Shown in pieces: positions 1 through 7,368 of a stretch of DNA of 38,923 bases. The stretch is from Rickettsia typhi (GTDB lineage: Bacteria > Pseudomonadota > Alphaproteobacteria > Rickettsiales > Deianiraeaceae): positions 1-38,923 of the forward strand of contig CAMCQG010000009.1 in NCBI GenBank assembly GCA_945876965.1, given 5' to 3'. The position numbers and the translations under genes are program-made. The notes below the pieces were generated by a model, which worked only from the letters and a program-made list of their open reading frames with translations, was not told where the DNA came from and made no database searches. Every line of letters starts with the position of its first letter. Position 1 is the first letter of the stretch.

Positions 1-6
1 AAGCAA

Positions 7-1368
7 ATGTTTAAAGTAGCAATAATCGGCAAGCCAAATGTAGGAAAAACAACACTTTTTAACAAACTTATTGGCACAAAAATTGCCATAACTCACGATT
101 TGCCGGGTGTCACCAGAGACAGAAAAGAGTTTGATACCGAAATTGCAGGAATCAAAATGCGATTGATTGACACCGCAGGAATTGAAAATGCCAAAAATGT
201 TGGCGAAATTGAAAAACAAATGTTCGAGCAAAGCTATTATGCAATCGACGAAGCCGATATGTGCTTGTTTATGGTTGACGGAAAAAACGGAATTACCGTT
301 GAAGACATTACATTTTTGCGAATTTTACAAAAGAAAAAATGCAATAATTTTATAATGCTTATAAACAAAGGTGAAAACTTGGATCAAAGCAAATTAGATG
401 AAGATTTTTATACTCTGGGAGTAAAACATTTTATAATAATTTCTGCCGAACACGATGTTGGCTTGCATGAATTGATTATGGCTTTGCAAGAAAAACATGC
501 CGAATATGTTGAAAAATATGGCGAAGTTGAGTTGGTGGCAAACGGTGAAAAAGTTTTGCAAATTGCGATTGTCGGCAGACCAAATGCGGGTAAATCAACA
601 TTAATTAATGCAATTACCAAATCGAATCGCTTGATTGTAACTCCAATTGCAGGCACAACTAGGGATACAATTCCTGTTGATTTTGTTTATAACGACAGGC
701 CAATAAAAATTATTGATACGGCTGGAATTAGAAAAAAAATGTCAATTCAAGATGATATCGAGCAAATGTCTGTTGCCGAAAGTTTTAGGGCGATAGATTT
801 TGCACATGTTGTTGTGCTTTTAATTGATGCGAATACACCGTTTGATAACCAAGATGTTGCGTTGGCGAGTAGGGTTGTTGAAGAGGGGCGAATTTTGATT
901 GTTTGCATAAATAAATGGGATACGATTGCCGAAGATAAAAAAAAGCCTTTTATTGATGAGGTTTCATATTGGTTTGAAAAACATGCGGGCATTACAAATT
1001 GCGGTTCGTTTTTTACGCTTTCTGCTAAAAACGATAACGATTTACACGAAATTCTCGACGAAGCAATTTTGCGTTATGAAAAATGGTCAACAAAAATTAG
1101 CACACACAAGCTAAACGATTGGCTACACGGGCTTATAGCAACGGCGCGCGATGCCCCAATGATTGGTCACAAGCGTTTAAAACTCAAATTTATTAATCAA
1201 ATTCATACTCGTCCACCGTTTTTTAAAATATCGAGTAATTTTAGTGAGGTGCCAGAAAATTATGTTACATTTTTGCGAAATCAACTTACAGAAAACTTTG
1301 GTTTGCAAGGTATTCCAGTTAGGATTGGGTTTAGAAAGGCCGAGAACCCTTTTGATAAGAAAAAATAA
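7..1368 (+). CDS. der: GTPase Der (EngA), ribosome biogenesis
   Basis: Der is a tandem-GTPase-domain protein needed for 50S subunit maturation; it acts in the cytoplasm on pre-ribosomes. The 453-aa product has a first G domain with the P-loop GKPNVGKTT at residues 8-16 and the switch motif PGVTRDR. A second G domain follows, with GRPNAGKST near residue 191, DTAGIRKK and NKWD. A C-terminal KH-like domain ends in RIGFRKAENPFDKKK. Length and domain order are normal for the family. The ATG start lies 7 nt into the window and aligns with the usual Der N-terminus, so the gene looks complete. The next gene starts 16 nt downstream. A decayed copy of the last ~15 codons lies after that next gene (3357-3410), which suggests that DNA was inserted at the der 3' end. 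Confidence 0.97.
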   Translation: MFKVAIIGKPNVGKTTLFNKLIGTKIAITHDLPGVTRDRKEFDTEIAGIKMRLIDTAGIENAKNVGEIEKQMFEQSYYAIDEADMCLFMVDGKNGITVEDITFLRILQKKKCNNFIMLINKGENLDQSKLDEDFYTLGVKHFIIISAEHDVGLHELIMALQEKHAEYVEKYGEVELVANGEKVLQIAIVGRPNAGKSTLINAITKSNRLIVTPIAGTTRDTIPVDFVYNDRPIKIIDTAGIRKKMSIQDDIEQMSVAESFRAIDFAHVVVLLIDANTPFDNQDVALASRVVEEGRILIVCINKWDTIAEDKKKPFIDEVSYWFEKHAGITNCGSFFTLSAKNDNDLHEILDEAILRYEKWSTKISTHKLNDWLHGLIATARDAPMIGHKRLKLKFINQIHTRPPFFKISSNFSEVPENYVTFLRNQLTENFGLQGIPVRIGFRKAENPFDKKK

Positions 1369-1384
1369 TTAATTTAAAATTTAT

Positions 1385-3355
1385 ATGGAAACCACAAAAC
1401 AACATATTTCTAAAATACTTTATGGCGATGAAAATCAATATATTATACCAGTTTATCAAAGAAATTATTCTTGGTTGCAAGAAAATTGTCAAGAACTGTG
1501 GCAAGATATTATTGAGTTAATAAAAAATCAAAATTCAATTCATTTTTTTGGCCCAATTATTTTATCATCACAGAATATGCATAACGGTATATTTATTGTT
1601 GTTGATGGACAGCAAAGATTGACAACGGTTTCCATTTTATTGCTTGCTGTTAGAAATTTTTTAATAAAAACGGATACAAACAAAGATATAATAAAAAAGA
1701 TTAATAATTTAGTTGAGTCCGAAAGTCTTGATATTGCTTTAAAAATTAAATTAAAACAAAATCACGACGATGCAACAAGGTATAATTCTTTGTTTGGTAT
1801 AACAGATTTGGTAGAAAGTCCATCTTCTAATGTAGAAAAAAACTATAATTTTTTTTATAATCAAATTGCAAAAAATCCAGAAATAGCAAAGGACATAATA
1901 GAATCGTTAAAAAGATTGCAATTGGTGCAAATAATTTTAGAATCGCACGAAAATCCCTATATTATATTTGAGAGTATAAATTCCAAAGGTGTGCATTTGA
2001 CGGCTGGTGATTTAATAAGAAATTACATGTTGATGGATTTATCAGCAGATATTCAAGAGCACAGTTATACACATTATTGGCAACCTATTGAAAAATTTAC
2101 CAAAAAAGATGGTGAAATTAATATTCCAGACTTTATAAAATATTATTTAATGTTTAAACTTGGTCGTAATGTTGTTATAAAAGATATTTATTCTGATTTT
2201 AAAAAATTTGCCGCACATAAAAATAAAACAGATATTTTTAAAGATTTATTAATATACGCAAAATTATATGCACATTTTGTTGGAATTGAAGCTTATGAAG
2301 ATAAAGAAATTAATAAACAAATTACACAATTTATAAATTTAAAACAATCAGTGCATATTCCATATATGTTCAATTTGTTTGATAAATTTATCAACAAACA
2401 AATAACAAAAGATCTGTTAATATCTATTTTAAAACTTGTTGAAAGTTATTGTGTTAGAAACATTATTGTTATTGGTAGTAAAGGTTTTAATAAATTTTTT
2501 ATTGGTTTGGCTGCAAAAGTCGAGGCACAAAAAAATAACTATGGCAACGATTACATAAAAACATTAGAAAATATTTTGTGCGATTCTACTTTTCCCTCGG
2601 ACGAAAAATTTACTTTGGCTTTGCAAGAAAACGATTTTTATTCTAAAAAAACAATTCGCTTTTTGCTAGATTCATTTAATAATTATGGCAAAAAAGGTGA
2701 TTATTATATTCCTACACATCATTTGCAAATTGAACATATTATGCCACAAAAACCGAAGGCAGAATATGATCCAAAAATAATATCAGAAGCAAGAGATGTT
2801 ATTCATAGCCTTGGTAATTTAGATTTGACAGATAATAATCAAAAAATGGGTAATAAATCAAAAGCTGAAAAAAATAAAATAGACAAAGATAATCCCTTGT
2901 CAACAACGCAAAATCATAACAAAATTGATATATGGAATAGAGATGAAATTATCAAACGAAGAGATATTTTGATTAAAGAAGCATTAGAATTGTGGAAAAG
3001 ACCAGATATTATAAGCAATTCACTTGATCAATTTAGTTATTTATTATCGGAATTAGATTTTGATGTGACGGGTGTCAAAATTAATAAAATTATTATTGAC
3101 AAAAAATCATTTGAAATAAAAACATGGTCAGATGCATTATTGCAAACATGCTTGATATTGTATGAATTTTCGCCAACTGTGTTTATTGAAAAAATTGCGA
3201 TTGAAAAAGATAAATGCAGAATACCAAAAAATGTTAATAATAATGTTTATGTTGAATCAAATTTTAGTGCAAATCAAATTTTAATAAACTTAAAAAAATA
3301 TTGTCAATCTTTGGATTATGATATCGATTTAATTGAGATTGAATTGGTTTTGTAA
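1385..3355 (+). CDS. DUF262/DUF1524 (GmrSD-like) predicted defence nuclease
   Basis: 656-aa protein. The N-terminal DUF262 domain (about residues 10-220) shows YQRNYSW at 24-30 and the ParB/Srx-like signature DGQQRLTT at 74-81. In the GmrSD family this domain hydrolyses nucleotides and senses modified DNA. The middle holds a DUF1524 HNH-type nuclease motif: IEHIMP with His at about 451, then GNLDL at about 477, followed by the expected Asn-rich NNQKMGNKSK segment. Residues ~540-656 form an extra C-terminal domain that I cannot name. Family knowledge suggests a type IV restriction or antiphage role; the exact target is unknown. It is a single gene with no partner and no integrase beside it. 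It sits between der and a decayed repeat of the der tail, which suggests acquisition by insertion. Both nuclease and DGQQR motifs look intact. Confidence 0.88.
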   Translation: METTKQHISKILYGDENQYIIPVYQRNYSWLQENCQELWQDIIELIKNQNSIHFFGPIILSSQNMHNGIFIVVDGQQRLTTVSILLLAVRNFLIKTDTNKDIIKKINNLVESESLDIALKIKLKQNHDDATRYNSLFGITDLVESPSSNVEKNYNFFYNQIAKNPEIAKDIIESLKRLQLVQIILESHENPYIIFESINSKGVHLTAGDLIRNYMLMDLSADIQEHSYTHYWQPIEKFTKKDGEINIPDFIKYYLMFKLGRNVVIKDIYSDFKKFAAHKNKTDIFKDLLIYAKLYAHFVGIEAYEDKEINKQITQFINLKQSVHIPYMFNLFDKFINKQITKDLLISILKLVESYCVRNIIVIGSKGFNKFFIGLAAKVEAQKNNYGNDYIKTLENILCDSTFPSDEKFTLALQENDFYSKKTIRFLLDSFNNYGKKGDYYIPTHHLQIEHIMPQKPKAEYDPKIISEARDVIHSLGNLDLTDNNQKMGNKSKAEKNKIDKDNPLSTTQNHNKIDIWNRDEIIKRRDILIKEALELWKRPDIISNSLDQFSYLLSELDFDVTGVKINKIIIDKKSFEIKTWSDALLQTCLILYEFSPTVFIEKIAIEKDKCRIPKNVNNNVYVESNFSANQILINLKKYCQSLDYDIDLIEIELVL

Positions 3356-3356
3356 G

Positions 3357-3410
3357 GTTGTAATTGGTTTTATAAAGACCGAAAACTCTTTTGATAAAAG
3401 AAATAATTTA
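3357..3410 (+). repeat. Decayed duplicate of the der 3' end
   Basis: Immediately after the DUF262 gene, a stretch aligns codon by codon with the last 15 sense codons of der (1318-1362), with about 35 of 45 bases identical by hand alignment. The conceptual peptide VVIGFIKTENSFDKR matches VRIGFRKAENPFDKK. The A/T-rich sequence after both copies is also similar. There is no start codon, so this is a remnant and not a gene. It reads like the right-hand boundary of an insertion into the der 3' end. Whether the copying mechanism was an integrase or another recombination is unknown. Confidence 0.6.
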
Positions 3411-3480
3411 TTAAATATAAAAATAATCACAAAGTGGTTCATTAAAAATAATGCTTCCCAAAATAAAAAATAATAAAAAT

Positions 3481-3503
3481 ATCAATTAAACAATTTAATT
3501 GAT
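3481..3503. promoter_or_regulatory. Perfect 10-bp inverted repeat before the DUF2460 gene
   Basis: ATCAATTAAA and TTTAATTGAT flank a 3-nt CAA loop, ending 5 nt before the ATG at 3509. It has no following T-tract, so it is not a standard terminator. It could be an operator, or an mRNA hairpin occluding the start region. Function is inferred from position only, and A/T-only palindromes arise easily in this base composition. Confidence 0.4.
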
Positions 3504-3508
3504 GCTGT

Positions 3509-4111
3509 ATGAATTTTTATGAAATTTCGTTCCCTGATAATATTTCAGTTGGGGCTGTTGGTGGGCCGTCGTTTGCAACCACAATTTCTATGACAAACAA
3601 TAAAAACGAAGTTCGTTCGTCAAATTGGTCAGTTGGGCGTAATTTATATAAAATAAATTGTAATATTTTAAGCGATTCGCAAATTGCTGATTTGCTTTCG
3701 TTGTTTAATATTTGCCGAGGAAAAGCCGTTGGTTTTAGATTAAAAGATTATTCCGATTTTAGTACTATCGCTTCAATTATAGCAACAGGTGACGGTGTGA
3801 TAAAAATATTTCAACTTGCAAAACAATATAATTTTGGGGGGTATTCATATACAAAAATAATTTATAAGCCCGTTATAGATTCTGTAAAATTATATGTAAA
3901 TAATGTGCAAATACAAACTGGTTTTTCAATCGATTTTTCAACAGGAATTATAACTTTTTTGCAACCATTAGCTGTTGGTGTATTGCTAACTGCGGATTTT
4001 AATTTTGATGTTCCTGTGCGTTTTAATGCAGACAATTTAGATATTATCTATAATGGTAAAAATAAATCTGCAATACAAAATTTAGAATTAATTGAAATTA
4101 AACCATTGTAA
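3509..4111 (+). CDS. DUF2460 family phage/GTA tail-type protein
   Basis: 200-aa protein matching the DUF2460 (TIGR02217) pattern: an N-terminal segment with FPDNISVGAVGGPSFATTI, then RGKAVGFRLKDYSDF at about residues 70-84, and a C-terminal half with FDVPVRFNADNLDI. In alphaproteobacterial gene transfer agents this family corresponds to the distal tail region (the ORFG12 product of RcGTA). No other capsid or tail gene lies nearby. This is therefore a solitary survivor of a scattered GTA, or a prophage relic, with an intact reading frame and about full family length. It starts just after a perfect inverted repeat and is followed 46 nt later by rsmG. Confidence 0.8.
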   Translation: MNFYEISFPDNISVGAVGGPSFATTISMTNNKNEVRSSNWSVGRNLYKINCNILSDSQIADLLSLFNICRGKAVGFRLKDYSDFSTIASIIATGDGVIKIFQLAKQYNFGGYSYTKIIYKPVIDSVKLYVNNVQIQTGFSIDFSTGIITFLQPLAVGVLLTADFNFDVPVRFNADNLDIIYNGKNKSAIQNLELIEIKPL

Positions 4112-4157
4112 AATAAAAATTGTGTTGTTATGTTGGTTTACATTTTATTAAAAGTTT

Positions 4158-4742
4158 ATGAACGAATTTAAAAATTTTATTGACAACAATAACGATATTT
4201 TACAAAAGATGTCATCGTTTGTCGATTTATTACTTGAAGCAAACGAAAGTTTAAATTTGATTGGAAAATCGACAATCCCAAATATTTGGACAAGACATAT
4301 TTTGGATTGTGCTCAACTGTCAAAATATATAACAGGCAGTTTTGTTGATTTGGGTAGCGGAAGTGGATTACCAGGGATAGTTTTAGCTATAATGTTGCCA
4401 GAAATACCTGTTATGTTGGTTGAAAAATCTCCAAAAAAATGTATTTTTTTACAAAGTGTTGTTGATAGATTGCATTTAAAAAATGTTAAAGTTATAAACA
4501 AAGAGGTTCGTCTTGCCAAGCCAGATATTGTTAAATTTGCACCACAATTTGTAACATGTAGGGCATTTAAACCGTTCAATGAAATTGTGGATTTAATGAA
4601 ATTTTATAATATAAATAAGCGTCCCACTTTGGTTTTATTAAAAGGTAAAACCGCAATTGAAGAGGTTAAAAATACTAACTATATTGCACACAAAAGCATA
4701 ATTGACGATCAAAGTTTTGTTATTATAATAAACAAATTATAA
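4158..4742 (+). CDS. rsmG: 16S rRNA (guanine527-N7)-methyltransferase RsmG
   Basis: RsmG (GidB) uses SAM to methylate G527 of 16S rRNA in the cytoplasm. The 194-aa product has LNLIGKS near residue 33, the WTRHILD motif, the SAM-binding loop FVDLGSGSGLPGI at about 62-74, VEKSPKKCIFL and a TCRAFKPF motif, all typical of the family. It is slightly shorter than usual (about 205 aa). Its last 6 nt overlap the 3' end of convergent trxB. It is not beside mnmG, its partner in many bacteria. Confidence 0.95.
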   Translation: MNEFKNFIDNNNDILQKMSSFVDLLLEANESLNLIGKSTIPNIWTRHILDCAQLSKYITGSFVDLGSGSGLPGIVLAIMLPEIPVMLVEKSPKKCIFLQSVVDRLHLKNVKVINKEVRLAKPDIVKFAPQFVTCRAFKPFNEIVDLMKFYNINKRPTLVLLKGKTAIEEVKNTNYIAHKSIIDDQSFVIIINKL

Positions 4743-5672
4743 ACTCAAAAACCTATCAACATCAAGTGCAGACATACATCCTGTTCCGGCGGCGGTCACT
4801 GCTTGACGATAAATTTTATCTTGCACATCTCCGCAGGCAAAAACACCATCGATATTTGTTTTTGTTGTTCCTATTTTGGTAACAATATATCCTTCTGGAT
4901 CAAGCTCTAAAACGCCTTTGAATATATCTGTATTTGGTCTGTGGCCTATGGCTATAAAAATTCCATCAACAGAAATATCTGTTATGTTGCCAGTTTTGAG
5001 GTTGCGTAATTTGGCGCCAGTTACATATTTCATTGGGCCTTTTTCGCCAACAATTTCTGCAATTTCGCTATCCCAAATAACTGAAATTTTTTCGTTTTTA
5101 AATAATCTATCTTGCAAAATTTTCTCCGATCTCAAAGAATCTCTGCGATGCACCAAGGTAACATGGCTTGCGTGGTTGGTTAAATATAGCGCTTCTTCAA
5201 CGGCTGTGTTTCCTCCGCCCACAATTAACACAGGTTTTTTCTTGAAAAAAAAGCCATCACATGTTGCACAACCAGATACTCCAAAGCCACGAAAATAAGT
5301 TTCGGATTCTAGACCTAACCATTTTGCCTGAGCACCAGTTGCTATTATAATTGAATCGGCAATATATTGGTTGCCATTTCTGTCGGTCGCTTTGAATGGT
5401 TTGCCTGAAAAATCAATGCTAACAATATGGTCAGTAATAATTTTTGCCCCACAATGTTCGGCTTGTTTTTTCATTTGTTCCATAAGCCATGGTCCCTGAA
5501 TAACATCTGCAAAACCGGGATAATTTTCAACATCAGTTGTTATTGTTAGCTGCCCTCCGGGTTGATCTCCGCAAACAATAATTGGTTCTAAATTGGCTCT
5601 TGCCGCATAAATTGCTGCCGTCCATCCTGCTGGCCCCGACCCTATAATAAGCGTTTTTGTTTTGTGTTCCAT
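4737..5672 (-). CDS. trxB: Thioredoxin reductase
   Basis: NADPH-dependent flavoprotein that reduces thioredoxin in the cytoplasm. The 311-aa product has the FAD-binding GSGPAGWTAA at residues 11-20, the redox-active CATC at 135-138 followed by DG, the NADPH motif GGGNTAVEEA at about 152-161, HRRDSLRSE, and the C-terminal FACGDVQD FAD motif. All catalytic elements are present and the length is normal. The ATG start gives the usual N-terminus. Its reducing power may ultimately feed DsbD (35338-37032), which takes electrons from cytoplasmic thioredoxin. Confidence 0.97.
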   Translation of the reverse strand: MEHKTKTLIIGSGPAGWTAAIYAARANLEPIIVCGDQPGGQLTITTDVENYPGFADVIQGPWLMEQMKKQAEHCGAKIITDHIVSIDFSGKPFKATDRNGNQYIADSIIIATGAQAKWLGLESETYFRGFGVSGCATCDGFFFKKKPVLIVGGGNTAVEEALYLTNHASHVTLVHRRDSLRSEKILQDRLFKNEKISVIWDSEIAEIVGEKGPMKYVTGAKLRNLKTGNITDISVDGIFIAIGHRPNTDIFKGVLELDPEGYIVTKIGTTKTNIDGVFACGDVQDKIYRQAVTAAGTGCMSALDVDRFLSL

Positions 5673-5777
5673 GGTTGTTTTTATTAAATATAAAGTTATA
5701 AAAATAATATATTATTTTAAATGCAATATATTTTTTATACCTTGCCAGTAATTATGGGTAATTGTTAAATAAAAATA

Positions 5778-6638
5778 TTAATTTATTATTTCGGCAATAT
5801 AAAATCTAGTGATTGGGTGATTTTTGTATAAAAAACGCAATGGCAATTTTGTTTTATTGATACCTTTTTTCAAATTATTTGCTATTAAGTCAACAGTTCT
5901 AGTAAAGCCATTTGTACACATTATTTCTTTTGCTGTGCAAGTTTGATTGTTTATGCTAAACATCATCTGAGTTCCAAGCATTATTAGTTTTTTAAATTCA
6001 TTATCACTAAAACCAAGACCAAAACTATTACCGTTTGCCAATATGTTAACCATAGCCATAATGGGACAAGGTATATTACTATTAAAAACAATGGTTTTAA
6101 GTAATTTTTCATAGCTATACAAATCATCGTGACTTAATATATCCAAAAAATAACATTTTTTAAAAACAGGGTCAAAAATACAATATAATAAATTATTTTG
6201 CTTTCTTTCAACAAACTCTATTTTATTGCTACAAATTATTAATTTTGCACCATCTTTATCTTTTGTTTCATCAAGTCTTAGATGGTGAATATAAAAAGTA
6301 TTATACAATAAATCTTTTCCAAAAAATATATTCCGCTTTCTTTTTCTTTCATTTATTGTTTTTTGTAAATTAGAATAACTCTTTAATGTTGAATAGCTTA
6401 ATCTGTTCCATATATTTTGACCATTTTCTATTTGTAATTTTAGGTTAATAATTTGTTGATTTATTTTGTGGTTATTTATTGTTTTATCTAATATATTTTG
6501 GGTTAATATAACTTCATATTTTAGTATAATTGGTAGAAATAAAATCAATTCTGCATAATTATCAAAAATCTCATTATTATCTAAATATTTCCACTGTGGA
6601 AATTCTGTTAATATAGCATCTAATATTGTTTGTTTCAT
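5778..6638 (-). CDS. Unrecognised 286-aa protein
   Basis: I do not recognise this protein. I place the start at the ATG at 6638 (MKQTILDAIL); an upstream TTG at 6692 would add 18 hydrophobic residues but is a weak start. The product looks soluble, with an N-terminal leucine/isoleucine-rich helical part (about residues 1-95). A basic patch KTINERKRKRN is followed by YIHHLRLDETKDKDGAK, then LLYCIFD, CYFLDILSHDDLYSYEKLL, and a final basic part. The succession HHLRL / LLYCIFD / LDILSHDD recalls short conserved blocks seen in uncharacterised accessory proteins, but this is only an impression. It is flanked by intergenic DNA and the tandem hairpin repeats, and is isolated from any operon, which suggests an accessory gene. 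Confidence 0.7.
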   Translation of the reverse strand: MKQTILDAILTEFPQWKYLDNNEIFDNYAELILFLPIILKYEVILTQNILDKTINNHKINQQIINLKLQIENGQNIWNRLSYSTLKSYSNLQKTINERKRKRNIFFGKDLLYNTFYIHHLRLDETKDKDGAKLIICSNKIEFVERKQNNLLYCIFDPVFKKCYFLDILSHDDLYSYEKLLKTIVFNSNIPCPIMAMVNILANGNSFGLGFSDNEFKKLIMLGTQMMFSINNQTCTAKEIMCTNGFTRTVDLIANNLKKGINKTKLPLRFLYKNHPITRFYIAEIIN

Positions 6639-6770
6639 ATATTTAAAAATAATTTCTGTTATAATAAAACATATATTAAAAATAAAAAACAACTTTGTTA
6701 TATTTACTTTTATTGCATTTATGTTTTATTTACATTAACGAAAGAAGTTGAGGTTGTTAATCCAAAAAAA

Positions 6771-7019
6771 CAGGTTTATTAAGTTTTTTATAACAAGGGG
6801 TTTAAACCCCTTGTTGCACGAGATATGTTTGTTATTTGTTGGATCAACCCCACCTAATTTGCTTTGCAAATTTATCCTCCCCTTCAATGGGGAGGTAAGA
6901 AAGTAAGCCTCCCCGTTTAAGGGGAGGAGGTTGAACGAATGTGAAACGGTGGGGTTTTTATAATCAAATAAACTTGATTTTAATATAAACACAACTATGA
7001 TTTTGGTTGATTGCGAAAC
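6771..7019. repeat. Hairpin-rich direct repeat, copy 1
   Basis: First of two ~250-bp direct repeats that differ at only a few positions. It contains a perfect 24-bp palindrome (6792-6815) and a hairpin AATTTGC/GCAAATT (6857-6873). Two GC-rich hairpins follow, each with CCTCCCC and GGGGAGG arms (6876-6895 and 6908-6927). All but the first palindrome lie inside a 9-bp terminal inverted repeat AACCCCACC...GGTGGGGTT (6846-6956). The 111-bp inner unit has the shape of a MITE or REP-like palindromic element. Its GC-rich arms stand out from the surrounding AT-rich DNA. No transposase is present. The open frames inside it are not convincing genes. Confidence 0.85.
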
Positions 7020-7060
7020 TTGTAGAATGAGTAAGATTGACTATAAAACACTTCATTTAA

Positions 7061-7310
7061 CAGGTTTATTAAGCTTTTTATAACAAGAGGTTTGAACCCC
7101 TTGTTGCACGAGATATGTTTGTTATTTGTTGGGGCAACCCCACCTAATTTGCTTTGCAAATTTATCCTCCCCTTCAATGGGGAGGTAAGAAAGTAAGCCT
7201 CCCCGTTTAAGGGGAGGAGGTTGAACGAATGTGAAACGGTGGGGTTTTTGTAGTCAAAATAAGCTTGATTTTAATATAAATGCAACTATGATTTTGGTTG
7301 ATTGCGAAAA
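7061..7310. repeat. Hairpin-rich direct repeat, copy 2
   Basis: Second copy, offset 290-291 bp from the first, with about 40 bp of unique sequence between the copies. It holds the same series of palindromes. The first palindrome (7082-7105) carries two changes that break perfect symmetry, while the CCTCCCC/GGGGAGG hairpins and the terminal inverted repeat are preserved. Together the two copies fill most of the 730-bp space between the unrecognised gene (ends 5778, minus) and manC (starts 8775, ends 7369, minus), where I see no gene. They may end transcription from manC before the next minus-strand gene. Confidence 0.85.
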
Positions 7311-7368
7311 TTTTATCATAAGTAAGACCTATGTCTATTATTTTCCTTTTTAATAGTGAGATAATAGC

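Noticed and set aside
4876-5298. 140-aa open frame on + opposite trxB
   Set aside because: It lies wholly antisense to a clear trxB gene, with no family resemblance; shadow frame.
6735-7177. Two open frames (85 and 60 aa) inside the tandem hairpin repeats that share a peptide segment
   Set aside because: The shared peptide simply reflects the duplicated DNA, and the frames run through palindromes; no conserved protein pattern. A Rickettsia palindromic-element interpretation was considered, but the element is not inside a gene and I cannot match it to a known family.
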